From Valencia hispanica (taxonomy: Eukaryota; Chordata; Actinopteri; Cyprinodontiformes; Valenciidae), in the NCBI GenBank assembly GCA_963556495.2, contig OY747716.1:33101818-33165817 (forward strand): 64,000 nucleotides of DNA. The letters run 5' to 3'. Both the position numbers and the translations under genes were made by a program. The notes beneath the pieces were generated by a model. The model was given only the letters and a program-made list of their open reading frames with translations, did not search any database and was not told the origin of the DNA. This document shows, piece by piece, positions 34,690-45,699 of this stretch (the first letter of the stretch is position 1; every line of letters starts with the position of its first letter).

Positions 34690-37158
34690 GGAACAGATTA
34701 AAATGTCAAGTCTGTAATAATTTTGTCAATCTGGTGTTACAACAAATCTTCTCTCACACAGCAACACTGCATCAAATAACCGCTCCTGGCAGGAAAGTGT
34801 GAAAAATATTTTCTACATTGTTCAACAAGTCAAACCTTTACACAGTGTCCACAAAATTCAAATAAATGCATTGCTAACATCATATATGCCATGTAAAAAC
34901 ACAATGAACATATAATATTTGAGGTTTAGCAGAATTATTCAAACATCTTGTGAAATGCTTTTTGTTGCTGTTGTTGACAAGATACACCAAATTCAGATTT
35001 GTGAATTTCTAAATCCGTTTGTTTGTTTTTAGCTGTTAAAATAATGATTTTTTTAAAAGATACCATACTCTGTGACATGTCACCCAATCCACATGCCACA
35101 TGAGTCTGTGACACTCGCGAAATGTGCCGTGGCACCCAAACAGACGTGTGATATAACACACTCGGATGAGGATGCTCGCTCGTTGAGTAAACACCAGAAA
35201 AAGGATTACAGCAAAGGATCAGCTGTGTTCAGGCAACACTCATAAATAAAAGAGCAGCAATCTGTATAGACTGTAGCATAGGATTTACACATGAGCTCCA
35301 ATGCACGAAAAGTCCAATGTGCTGCTGATAAAACACAGACGTTTACACAGAGATTTAATGTAGAAGGTTTGAGCTTCCCATCCCCCCTACGGACTGACTT
35401 TAACACTTCTAAACCCGCTCTGAACATGACAACAGCCATCACTGATCATATAGATATTAAATATTAATCACATTATCACTGTGGCTCTAGACAAAGACCA
35501 AAGCAGATTGACCTACATACTTTCCCAATGAATAGTTTGCTGACAAAAATCGGAGGGATAAGAACCTCGTGAGAACTGCTACATGTCTGGTGGATTTTAG
35601 AAAAAAGGGTGGAGACAAGATGAAATATTAGAATTGTGTCAGATTATATTTCTGCGTCACTACTGTAGCTGCCTGTGTTAACAGAATTATACTACTCAGG
35701 ATTACATCAAGTCTAAGGAACAGGGACAGTGGTAAAGCAGACCAAAAATGTCAACTCGTATGATTTGATTGTGGCTTTGGGCACATCAGCATATATGGTT
35801 GGAGTAAATGAAAGCCCTCTTCAGCGACTGAAAGCCTCCAACATTTAAAGCCATAATCCAAATATGCAGCAGGAACTTGCCTCAAAGGTTTTTAAACATT
35901 ATATTTAGGAATGGATATAATTCAGTTTTCCAATTAAGTCTGTAATTTTGCACAATTTGACAGATCACAGGGCACATTGATTCAGGAAGAAATTTATTCA
36001 GGTGTAAAAAAAAAAAAAGTGGAAGCAGCAAATAATCTGCAACAAGCGGTTCAAATGTGTTTGATGGCTTAAAACAGGCACCAGCAATTAGAGCAAAATT
36101 ACCAAACATCCCCCCTGTTGCTGTGCAAGTCCAGGCCAAAGAGACAGCTACTATGTTGGCAAGTAGGTGACTGACACATCACAGTAACAGAACAGCAGCT
36201 TTTTTAGAAGAATGGAAATACACAGGTGCCAGATAATTCCTCAAACTTTGATCTTAGATGGTGAATGCACGAAGGAGTGGCTGTTAATTCAGACATGCCT
36301 GTAAAACTGTCAGAAAAGATTCATAATAAACGTGCAACACTTCAATCAAGATTTGACCATAAATCAAGTAAGGTTGAAGAAATTTTAAAGAGTGTGCAAC
36401 GGTTTTTACAGTTTATGCTAACGTGTCAAACAGGCTGCTGTGTAAAAGAGATAAGCTGATGGAAACAAATGAAAGCCTCATATTTACACTAAACAATTGA
36501 TATAATCATGTGAAATGATAACTTACAGTTAAATTGTTATAATCTTAATAACTCAAAAATAGTCTTTTAATTTTTAGAGGGGATTTTTTTTCCGCAGAAG
36601 CTCATCTACAGGGCCCCTATAAAAAAGAAACGACAATGATGACCAAGATTTTATGCAGTTATAGTTACCCATTACTGGAGTGGTTTAATGTGGAAAAAAA
36701 GAAACAACTCTGAGAACCAGATAAACCAGGTAGGAGGCATGCAGCATCATTTATTTAAAACAGAATCTGTCAGAGTTCTCAGAACAGCTCAGTAGAGAGG
36801 AAATAAAGGAATTACTGCTGTGGAGGTCTGTCTATTAGTATGAATGCAGCACTTTATACATTTTTCAATAAAATACACTAAAGTGTGTTGACAATCTTCC
36901 ATACTTTTATAGAAATTGATCTGGTCAGAAATCAGTGAGTAAAGTTTTAAAGAAAGAACTGTGTTTGATTTACAAGGAAAAATGTACATTTCAACCAGGT
37001 TTGATATTTTTATGTTTTTTAGAAGTTAACTTCTGTTTAACAATTGCAAAACACATTTTATGTCTCTTATGGACTGGTTATTTTACAGCTTTAATGTTTT
37101 TTTTCTAGTAACCACTGTGAAATAATAAGATATAGCTTCCATGCCCTATTTTGATCTG
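34690..37158. other. non-coding stretch
   Basis: No gene or recognised repeat. It contains an A13 run at about 36006-36018. Confidence 0.4.
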
Positions 37159-37166
37159 ATTCTAAT

Positions 37167-38254
37167 CTAGGGGTGTGCCATCTTGGGTGCCTCAAGATTT
37201 TGATTAGATTACAATTCGGGTGCTACAATTCGATTAAAAAAACGATACTTTTGACCCTATTTAAGTTTTTTCTTCATTCCTTCCATGGCTAATTTCTACC
37301 CTAAAATCCATTCAGTTTCCGTTAATTGAAGTATCTAAACAAATCCTTAAACCCATCAATCATGCTCTGTTTATTTAAAGAAGACTTTTAACTTACATAT
37401 TTAATGTGTTCCTGCTCTATGTGGTTGGAAAGAAAACTGAAATGCACTTCATATCAGCTTCAGATCAACCATTACAGAAATGACTTAAAAATCTAAATAC
37501 AAATAATTAATCTTCTTTATTAGAAAATAAACCTATAACAATAATAGCTCCCATTTTAAGTCATAGAGGACAAAAAATACACAAAATAAGTATTATTTTT
37601 CTATTCAAAGTAATAGAAAATCAAAAGCAGCATTCTCCCAAACACACTTACAGTGTATACTCCAGTCTTCGTTTTTTCCCGCTGTCAATTTAATACAGAA
37701 CTCCAACTTTGCACAACACTTTCATAGTTTTTGCGTCAGTTTGACCAATGGGATGTTTTCCACCTGTCATACACAGAAACAAATCTGCCAGCCATGAGTA
37801 CGGTGCTCTCCGACACACATTAGTCGCGAGGGAATGAAGGAAATTTCCTTCGTGTTTCATACTTAAAGCCACACTTGGGCTGATGTCTGGTAAACATTAG
37901 CTGCCCTGCGCTGCGCTTGGGGAGGACGCCCCGGTGAGCACCGATAAATTGGACACGTTGGGGGTAAAAGAAGATGTTGCTGCTAACATAACACACAACA
38001 AAGACGCTTCTTTCACAACTAAAGTGCAAAATTATTGCTGTATTTTGTAAATTTTGTGCAGCATGGCTGAAACACTAACTGCAGCATACAGTTTCCTCCA
38101 GTCCCTCCCCTAAAAATGCCCGTGCGGCACACCGGAATTTTTTTTCATTTAATTATAATGAAAAATAATCGATTTTTCAAAACTTTTGAATCACTATCGA
38201 TTTTGCACGTTTCACATCGTAATTAATCGATTTATGGTGAATCGGCACACCTGT
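37167..38254 (-). mobile_element. hAT-like element, probably non-autonomous
   Basis: The ends read CTAGGGGTGTGCCATC on the left and, reversed, ACAGGTGTGCCGATTC on the right. They are enclosed by identical 8-base copies ATTCTAAT (37159-37166 and 38255-38262), the duplication length of hAT elements. Both sub-terminal regions are rich in ATCGATT/AATCGA motifs. A 60-codon minus-strand frame (37872-37690) includes KTMKVLCKV, faintly like the first cysteine knuckle of a BED zinc finger, which is why the minus strand is given. No transposase core or dimerisation domain is present in the 1088 bp. Confidence 0.7.
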
Positions 38255-38262
38255 ATTCTAAT

Positions 38263-39186
38263 CATACTCTATTTTCTTTTTCCATAGTAATCCAGATCAG
38301 AAAAATACTTAAATCAAACAAAACAATTTCCCCAGCTTTGTGGAAACACTGATTTTACCATGTCAAATTAAATTTACAACTATTCTTGTAAAATCTAACA
38401 CTCTTTTATATCATGGGCAATTTTTGATTTTAATGAATGAGACAGCAAAAAATAAAGATTAGAATTGTTAAGAACCCCCAAGTCAGAAGTTCCAGGTATT
38501 TATAAGATACAACCAGGTACCATTTTCATTTAAGAAACATATTTTTACCTGGTGATCTGTTTAGTTCCTGCAGTAAAAAAAAGACTGGACTGAGCAAACT
38601 ACTGCCAAAAAATTGCTTACTATACCACTGTCAAAAAATGTAAATACAGCTTTTGTCTGTTTGCTGTGTGGTTATGGGCAGGAAGTCTGCAGTGGGTATA
38701 CTTGATCATATTTTAAGGAAACAATTGTGTCTGTACACAATGTTGATTAAAGAGCAAAGTTTTAGATCACTGATAATTATCATTTATCTTCAGTTTAACT
38801 GAACACAAAGGATAGGTCAGCCCAAGGTGGGTGCAGGATTTGGGAAGTCATTGCAGGGGGGGAAGGGTGTGTTTTGAACTTCTCTGGAGAGGATTAAGAA
38901 TGAGTATGTTTTCCAAGCCTTCTGGGCTGGTTGTTTATTTTTCTACATTCCATCTTAGAGCTTCCTCTCAACCATATTATGAGTCATTACTGAATGTAAC
39001 ATTTGGTCCATATCGGCAGTTAAATCTGTATCTGAGGGCATCATACAAGCTCAGTGCGGACAAAACGTTTAGCATATTTTGTGCAAAAAGATGAGGTAGC
39101 ATTACTAATGCTTTCCCTTCAGGGAATATAATACAGACAGAACACTAAATAATCACTTACTCCACAACCTATTGGAAATAGGGGTC
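38263..39186. other. non-coding stretch
   Basis: No gene or recognised repeat. Confidence 0.4.
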
Positions 39187-39188
39187 TA

Positions 39189-40592
39189 CAGTCGTGGCCA
39201 AAAGTTTTGAGAATTACATAAATATTGGAAATTCGAAAAGTTGCTGCTTAAGTTTTTATAATAGCAATTTGCATATACTCCAGAATGTTATGAACAGTGA
39301 TCAGATGAATTGCATAGTCCTTAGAATGGCAGACTTGACATGTTAAAAGGAGGGTGATGCTTGAAATCATTGTTCTTCCATTGTTAACCATGGTGATCTG
39401 CAAAGAAACGCTTGCAGCCATCATTGCGTTGCATAAAAATGGCTTCACAGGCAAGGATATTGTGGCTACTAAAATTGCACCTAAATCAACAATGTATAGG
39501 ATTATCAAGAACTTCAAGGAAAGAGGTTCAATTCTTGTTAAGAAGGCTTCAGGGCGTCCAAGAAAGTCCAGCAAGCGCCAGGATCGTCTCCTAAAGAGGA
39601 TTCAGCTGCGGGATCGGAGTGCCACCAGTGCAGAGCTTGCTCAGGAATGGCAGCAGGCAGGTGTGAGCGGACCTGCACACACAGTGAGGCGAAGACTTTT
39701 GGAAGATGGCCTGGTGTCAAGAAGGGCAGCAAAGAAGCCACTTCTCTCCAAAAAAAACCATCAGGGACAGATTGATCTTCTGCAGAAAGTATGGTGAATG
39801 GACTGCTGAGGACTGGGGCAAAGTCATATTCTCCGATGAAGCCTCTTTCTGATTGTTTGGGGCATCTGGAAAAAGGCTTGTCCGGAGAAGAAAAGGTGAG
39901 CGCTACCTGATGGTAGGACTGATGTCCTGTGTCATGCCAACAGTAAAGCATCCTAAGACCATTGATGTGTGGGGTTGCTTCTCATCCAAGGGAGTGGGCT
40001 CACTTACATTTTTGCCCAAAAACAAAGCCATGAATAAATAATGGTACAAAAACACCCTCCAACAGCAACTTCTTCCAACAATTCAACAACAGTTTGGTGA
40101 AGAACAATGCATTTTCCAGCACGATGGAGCACCGTGCCATAAGGCAAAAGTGATAACTAAGTGGCTCGGGGACCAAAACGTTGACATTTTGGGTCCATGG
40201 CCTGGAAACTCCCCAGATCTTAATCCCATTGAGAACTTGTGGTCAGTCCTCAAGAGGCGGGTGGACAAGCAAAAACCCACTAATTCTGACAAACTCCAAG
40301 AAGTGATTATGAAAGAATGGGTTGCTATCAGTCAGGATTTGGCCCAGAAGTTGATTGAGAGCATGCCCAGTCGAATTGCAGAGGTCCTGAAAAAGAAGGG
40401 CCAACACTACAAATACTGACTCTTTGCATAAATGTCATGCAATTGTCAATAAAAGCCTTTGAAACGTATAAAGTGCTTGTAATTATATTTCAGTACATCA
40501 CAGAAACAACTGCAACAAAAATGTAAAAGTAGTTTTGCAGCAAACTTTGCGAAAACTAATATTTGTGTCATTCTCAAAACTTTTGGCCACTG
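39189..40592 (+). mobile_element. Tc1/mariner transposon, DD35E, Traveler-like
   Basis: The 1404-bp element is flanked by TA (39187-39188 and 40593-40594). The left end is CAGTCGTGGCCAAAAGTTTT. The right end, reversed, is CAGTGGCCAAAAGTTTTGAG, lacking three bases present on the left. The complete transposase region lies inside but is broken. The catalytic Asp and Glu of the second and third motifs are separated by 35 residues, the spacing reported for the Traveler family of recently active vertebrate elements. From memory of the family, a segment of the 5' leader is missing at about 39321. The decay is modest, suggesting a young copy. Confidence 0.85.
39354..40419 (+). pseudogene. Tc1/mariner transposase (DD35E), broken
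   Basis: The protein would bind the terminal repeats and cut and rejoin DNA in the nucleus. The likely start is the ATG at 39390, in frame with one at 39354. Near the N-terminus come two helix-turn-helix subdomains (AAIIALHKNGFTGKDIVATK and later ATSAELAQEWQQAGVSG), separated by a GRPR motif in ASGRPRKSS. The catalytic domain has FSDEAS (Asp 39835-39837), FQHDGAPCH (Asp 40123-40125) and SPDLNPIENLW (Glu 40231-40233). It ends in KKGQHYKY at the TGA 40417-40419. Lesions: a one-base frameshift near 39758 (frame text changes from SKKNHQ), TGA at 39850-39852 and TAA at 40039-40041; a short extra stretch near 39910 is also likely. All three catalytic residues survive, but the protein cannot be made whole. 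Confidence 0.88.
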
Positions 40593-40594
40593 TA

Positions 40595-41275
40595 CAGCAG
40601 ATTAGTCAAACAGTTAGTTAGTCTGCAGATGACCTAAAAGGATCCTCATAATAATTTCCTACTTGAACAAGCCATCAATGTTTTATTAGAGACTTTTTAG
40701 TAACTCTCAGGCTCATGAAATTAAAATGTGCTTCCAATCTCTCTCTGGAACACACTCTATCCTATACTGACATACACAACAACAAAGTGAGCCTTTCATT
40801 TTCAGATAGAAATCCTTTATTCCTCTGTGTATTTTCAGCTGCTGATTGTCCCTAAAACTCTGTTGAATAAAAGTGACTTAGGGGCAGAAATGAGAAGACT
40901 AGATTCTGCGACAGTTGGAACCAATTAGCTTTAAGATGCAGCAGCTCTCTGGAGAGAGCCACCACGCATGTCTCACATTATCCACCGCATCAAGTCAGGT
41001 AATGCTGTGCCAATCATTGGAGAAAGTGGCCGTCACTCATTCAACAAGTCAGAGCTGCCTTTGCAGTCAAGCAAAGTGCTGATCATCTGTTGCTTAAACC
41101 AGACTTATTCATGTCAGAGCCATGATACATTAGATCCTTCTGCACACTAAACAGAATGAAGTATGTAGATGCTTTATAGGTAGCACCATTATTTGGCATC
41201 CCATACAAAATCTTGGTCAGCACAAAAAATTGCATAAAGAAGTTTCCAACTCAAAATTTTTTCGCAGACACGAGT
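40595..41275. other. non-coding stretch
   Basis: No gene or recognised repeat. Confidence 0.4.
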
Positions 41276-41278
41276 TAA

Positions 41279-41674
41279 TACTGCATTTGATTTACCTCGG
41301 AGCTCGGAGCTGGGTTTTACATCACATCAGAGTAAACATCATTCCAGTTAATGCAGTCTGAGAAGTCAGGATTCCAAATTGGCGACTCCCAAGTAGCCAG
41401 TGTTTGTAGAATCTTTAACTAACATTGTTTTAAGCTGTACTTCCCATATCCAACCACCACTTTTATTTTACTTTGTGACTTGTAAAATAAAAATGTTTAC
41501 ACCTCAGCTTTCTATTGTTGATGTAAGGAGTGCCCATATTGAAACTGATAGTAGGTGCAAAAAAACTTCTCAGACTTTTTGAGTGGGAAGTCTGACTTCA
41601 AAGGGGCGTTTCAGTTGATTTTTCTGACTCTGAAGTTGTAATTTCCAAGTTCTGACAACAAATGGAACGCACCA
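41279..41674. mobile_element. PIF/Harbinger-type MITE
   Basis: A 396-bp element between TAA copies (41276-41278 and 41675-41677). The ends read TACTGCATTTGATTTACCTC and, reversed, TGGTGCGTTCCATTTGTTGT, which agree over the core TGC(A/G)TT..ATTT. The sub-terminal text (CGGAGCTCGGAGCTGGG, GGAAGTCTGACTTC) is typical of a common fish MITE. It has no coding capacity. Confidence 0.6.
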
Positions 41675-41677
41675 TAA

Positions 41678-43719
41678 CACTGAGTGTTGATGGATGGAAA
41701 CAGGTGACTGATTCCAAATGCTTGATTGTATCTGTGGCTGTCAAGGATGATAAAACCCATTATCTGGTTTAGAGGGCATTCCTCAAGAGAATTCTGGAAA
41801 TCTGAGTTTTAACTTGGATGGATCCCTTGGCAGAATTTGGCTAGAATGCAAAGCAAATGAATCGGTCCCTTGGCAAGATTAACGTAATTATTCTAATTTA
41901 AACCATATATGCATTCAAAATGTATTCTCTGGTCCAGTTTGTTTTGGGGTGAATTACAAAAAAATTACATGTAGCCTAAGGATGCATAACGAGTGTAACT
42001 ATACCTCCTATGTAATTAATAAACCCTTTATATTTGGGTTAACTTGTAAAAACTCCAGTGCTGTTCTTTATGGTCAACTTTTCCCAAAATAAGCATAACA
42101 ATACATTTTCCAAGCTGTGACACAACGGGACGACAGAAAGACTAGCAAGCATCACAGAGAACCTTAAATCCCCTGCTGATGCAAGATGTAATGATATAAA
42201 AAATCTCTTTTTTGATTCTATAAAGTAGCTGTCAAAATCCTCAGTAGTAAATTATCTTAAGACACACTGCTGCTTAGGTATATTTGGGATACGCTAGCTT
42301 TCATGAACTGCCGTAATAGCATGATAATTGAAAAGATATGAATGCAGGGATCTCTCTTTTTAATGCCTCTATTAAGGTATAAAATAGGCCTACATCCCCA
42401 GTAACAAGTCAGTCCTTAAGAAGAATCCACAGATGGTTTATTATCTCAGAGACAAGGAGATAAACATTTGAGCTCAATTGTTGCATGAATCAAATATTGA
42501 GAGACTGTGAGGTCTAAAGAATCAATAATGCAGCTTCCAGGGAGAATGCAGCACTGTCATCACGGCTTAATCTCCTGTCTCTGGGGCCCCCCTGTGGCCT
42601 TATGAGACACTTTCGATCCTCTGTCTTCTGGGTATGAGGCATGCGAGCACCAACACACTATTTGGAAACATCTAAACTTGATATTTTCATCTCTTTGCCC
42701 CACAGGCAGCAGCTACGCCTTCACATTTCAGGAGAGTTCAGCTTCTTATTTTGACAGCATGTCAAGTGTGATATTGGAGGAAAGCAGAATGCTTCTGCCT
42801 GAAGTGGACAAAAAGGACATGAGGGAAGACAAACTACCTCTCCATCCAGACTGATGTAAATAAGTGGTTCTCCATTCTCTTTATGGCATATTGATTTTTT
42901 TGTTCAGCAACTGACTGCAGAGAGAGGATGGGAGATAAACAGAAGAGCAGAGAGGAGTCCCAGGCTTCTTTCTGTGCACATTAAAGGGATTCCAATAAGA
43001 AAAGAAAAACAAGTGTATGCCCATCTTATGAACTATCAAAACAGGTAAGAATATTGCTGTAGGGCAATTATGGTAGTTTATGCATTTATTTTATGACATC
43101 ATATACTGTTTTGACTGTAACTACGACAACAAGTGTAAACATAAAGCCCTTGCATTTCCTTGTGAGATTCTCATTTTGTGATACAACATTGTCATAATAT
43201 AGTAAAGGAATTGGGACAAGGTTCCAGATTCCTTCTAGAGGTGTTTTTTTGAGTGTAGCACTAAAATGAAAATGTTTTCTAATGTAAAATATTTAAACAT
43301 TTACTTTGGTTTGCTAAACGTAACTGTTAGCAGTAAAAAAAAGAAGAAAATAAATATTCGTAAAAGTCTTTTTTTGTTTAAAATCTCATTTTGGAAGAGC
43401 TAAATTAGAACTCAAAATCATGCGAGCATACATTCATGAAGACAGTCCAGCAGGTTAGCACCTGTTTGAGCTTGCTCTTGTTATCATGCAAACAGCTCGA
43501 GGAGGAAAGCTGCGTCTTATTAAATCATCCATTAGGCACGAGGAACTGTACGGTTTCTATCTTACAATTCCAGTTTTAATCTTTCAGAACAGTTTGAATA
43601 CTTGAGTCCAGAGTGCTAAAATTATGCTGCAAACACTGAAAATACTAGAATCCAGGAACCTAGAATAAACTAGGAAGACCAGGGAGGTTAATTTGGAAGG
43701 CATCATTCATACAACAGGT
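41678..43719. other. non-coding stretch with one exon candidate
   Basis: Apart from the exon candidate at 42706-42854 I see no gene. An AG followed by GTAAGA occurs at 43043-43049 (a possible splice donor after AACTATCAAAACAG). Confidence 0.35.
42706..42854 (+). CDS. possible terminal exon of an unknown gene
   Basis: A strong-looking acceptor, CTCTTTGCCCCACAG, ends at 42705. From 42708 a 48-codon frame runs SSYAFTFQESSASYFDSMSS to a TGA at 42852-42854, with acidic and serine-rich composition. An ATTAAA near 42981 could be a polyadenylation signal. Against it, no upstream exon is visible, the frame is short enough to arise by chance, and I recognise no family. Treat it as a candidate only. 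Confidence 0.2.
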
Positions 43720-45215
43720 AATTCAAAATGAAAAAAAAACATACATTCAAAACTACAAATACATTTAATAACCAATCCAATAAAAAGAATGAAACGTAAA
43801 AAGCTAAATTAGAACAAGTAGCTAAGACAAGTAAAAATAAATTGACAAAACAATATTTTACCTTTATGGTTAAACAGTAGTAAACAGTAATGTTTTCAGT
43901 CTTCAGCAAGTGTTTTCAGTACATCTCAGCTATTAAGGTAGTTTGTTATAGAAACAAAATGTTGCTAAACAGGTCTTTAAAGACCTGAGTAGGTCTAAAC
44001 AGTTCCTGCATGAGAACCAGCTCTGAATGTGTTTAGGCCCAGGACTATTCAGTGCCTTTTAGACCAATAACAACATTTAAAATATTTGTTTTAGAATCAA
44101 GTAGCATGTGCAGTGATATTACAACTGATAAATGATCACTTTTCCTGGTGTTCCCAGTCAGGACCTAGCAGCAACACTTTGGTTGAGCTAGTATAGACAT
44201 GATCCCAGTAATCTAAGGTACAGAAAATAAAACCATACAGTTGACCCCTGGTAATCGCGGAGGTTAGGGACCACTGCAGCCAATGAATAGCGAAAATCTG
44301 CTTATATTTAAGACCCCTCTAAAAACACTTATTACTGGCTATTTTAATAGTTCAAACATATTATATACCTTAATATGCATTAGTATGGACAGCGGAAACC
44401 ATCTTAGCTCTAATAATCGCAGAAGCTAATCTCTAGTGTATCTTAACTCTGCTCTTGTGGGAACAGCTAATCACTAACCACTTACAAAAATAAATGGTGT
44501 TCCTGGATTGACCGCTTTATAAAGCCCAGCCAATAGCGTGTCAAGTAGCATTGTATAAAAGTATTTCAGCTTTCCAACTTGCATTTTTCTTTAGAATATT
44601 TTAGATGTACGCTATGAAAATTTTTTTTATAGAACAGGCAGGTTTTCCGCAAATAATTTACTTACTTAATTTTACTTTACTTACCTTTTTAATGTTTTTT
44701 TTACGCACAAAAAATTTACTTAACTGCAACTAGGCAGGGTTCCACTGTACACTTTCTTCTGTGAGCAGTATGACAAAAAAACTTTATTTTGGCAATTTTA
44801 AAAGGTGATATGCTGATTTAGGAATAGACTTTATTTGGACTTTGAAATGTAAGACTGAGTCCATATGGGCATTTAGGTTTCCTGCTTGCAATGTGATCTT
44901 TATCCTAATCAAATAATGTTGGGTGCTGATCTCTAATGTTTGCCTTTTTGGGATTAAAACAAACAAACAATTATTTCCTGCATTAGGCTAAAGAAAATTC
45001 AGACTCATCCATTCACTGATCTTATTGAAACACTGACTCAATACTCCCATGAACTGTTATGTGATGACAGAGATGTTGCAGTATTCCACAGTGTGAGCTG
45101 TAGCGGTGTTTAAAAGTGGCCCGAAAATAGAGCCTTGAGGAACTCCACCTGCACTCTTTTTTTTCTCAAATTTATGATTACCCAATGACACAAAGTAGAT
45201 GTTCTTTTTACTGTC
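43720..45215 (-). repeat. old dispersed teleost repeat, interrupted by a Tigger-like element
   Basis: Its left flank (AACAGGTCTTTAAAGACCTG near 43970, CAGTAATCTAAGGTACAG near 44205) and right flank (TTTATTTTGGCAATTTTAAA near 44783, ACTGAGTCCATATGGGCATT near 44854, AGAGCCTTGAGGAACTCCAC near 45130) belong to one repeat type that I also see at 53382-54326. They are separated by the Tigger-like copy at 44238-44747. The strand is inferred from the simple-sequence tail of the better copy. Family not identified. Confidence 0.45.
44238..44747 (-). mobile_element. Tigger/pogo-like non-autonomous element, copy 2
   Basis: A 510-bp element flanked by TA (44236-44237 and 44748-44749). The ends read CAGTTGACCCCTGGTAATCG and, reversed, CAGTGGAACCCTGCCTAGTT. 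In reverse complement it aligns with the copy at 34234-34687. It sits inside an older dispersed repeat. No coding capacity. Confidence 0.72.
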
Positions 45216-45245
45216 ATTTTTTTTATTCCTTTAATTAGGTTTTAA

Positions 45246-45695
45246 AGGGGCTATATGCAATTTTCTGAAATTTTAACTTGCGACTGACCCCATGTGGCCA
45301 AAACGGAACTGCTCTTCCTTTCTGCTCGCTCTCGCAGCGCGCGCTCGTGCTGTCAGGGGTTTAACTTTCTTAGTCTTATGTGGAGTTGCTGTTGGTGTCA
45401 AAGTTGTCCTTGTTCTCTTCTGTCTATTCGCACAATCCATTGAACTGCTTGCGAGTGCTGACTACCGGTAGTGACAGAGTGATCTGAAACGTTTAACATG
45501 AACGCGCTTGACGTCACATCCGCAGACAGCGCGGGAAAATCGGACCCAACAGAAAATAGAAAAAATTGGATACAGGCTTATAGGTGTACCCACTGTGAGC
45601 TGACAAGGTGTCAGTATGCTCATCAGGAGATGTTTGAGTCAAATAAAAAGGCTATTGTTACGTTTATTTTGGGGAAAAAGTTGCATATAGCCTCT
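45246..45695. mobile_element. TTAA-flanked MITE
   Basis: The terminal repeat AGGGGCTATATGCAA (45246-45260) is matched at 45681-45695 by its reverse complement with one mismatch. TTAA directly flanks both ends (45242-45245, 45696-45699), as for piggyBac-type insertions. The 450-bp interior is CpG-rich (CTCGCAGCGCGCGCTCGTGC) and has no transposase. Superfamily assignment rests only on the TTAA. Confidence 0.68.
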
Positions 45696-45699
45696 TTAA

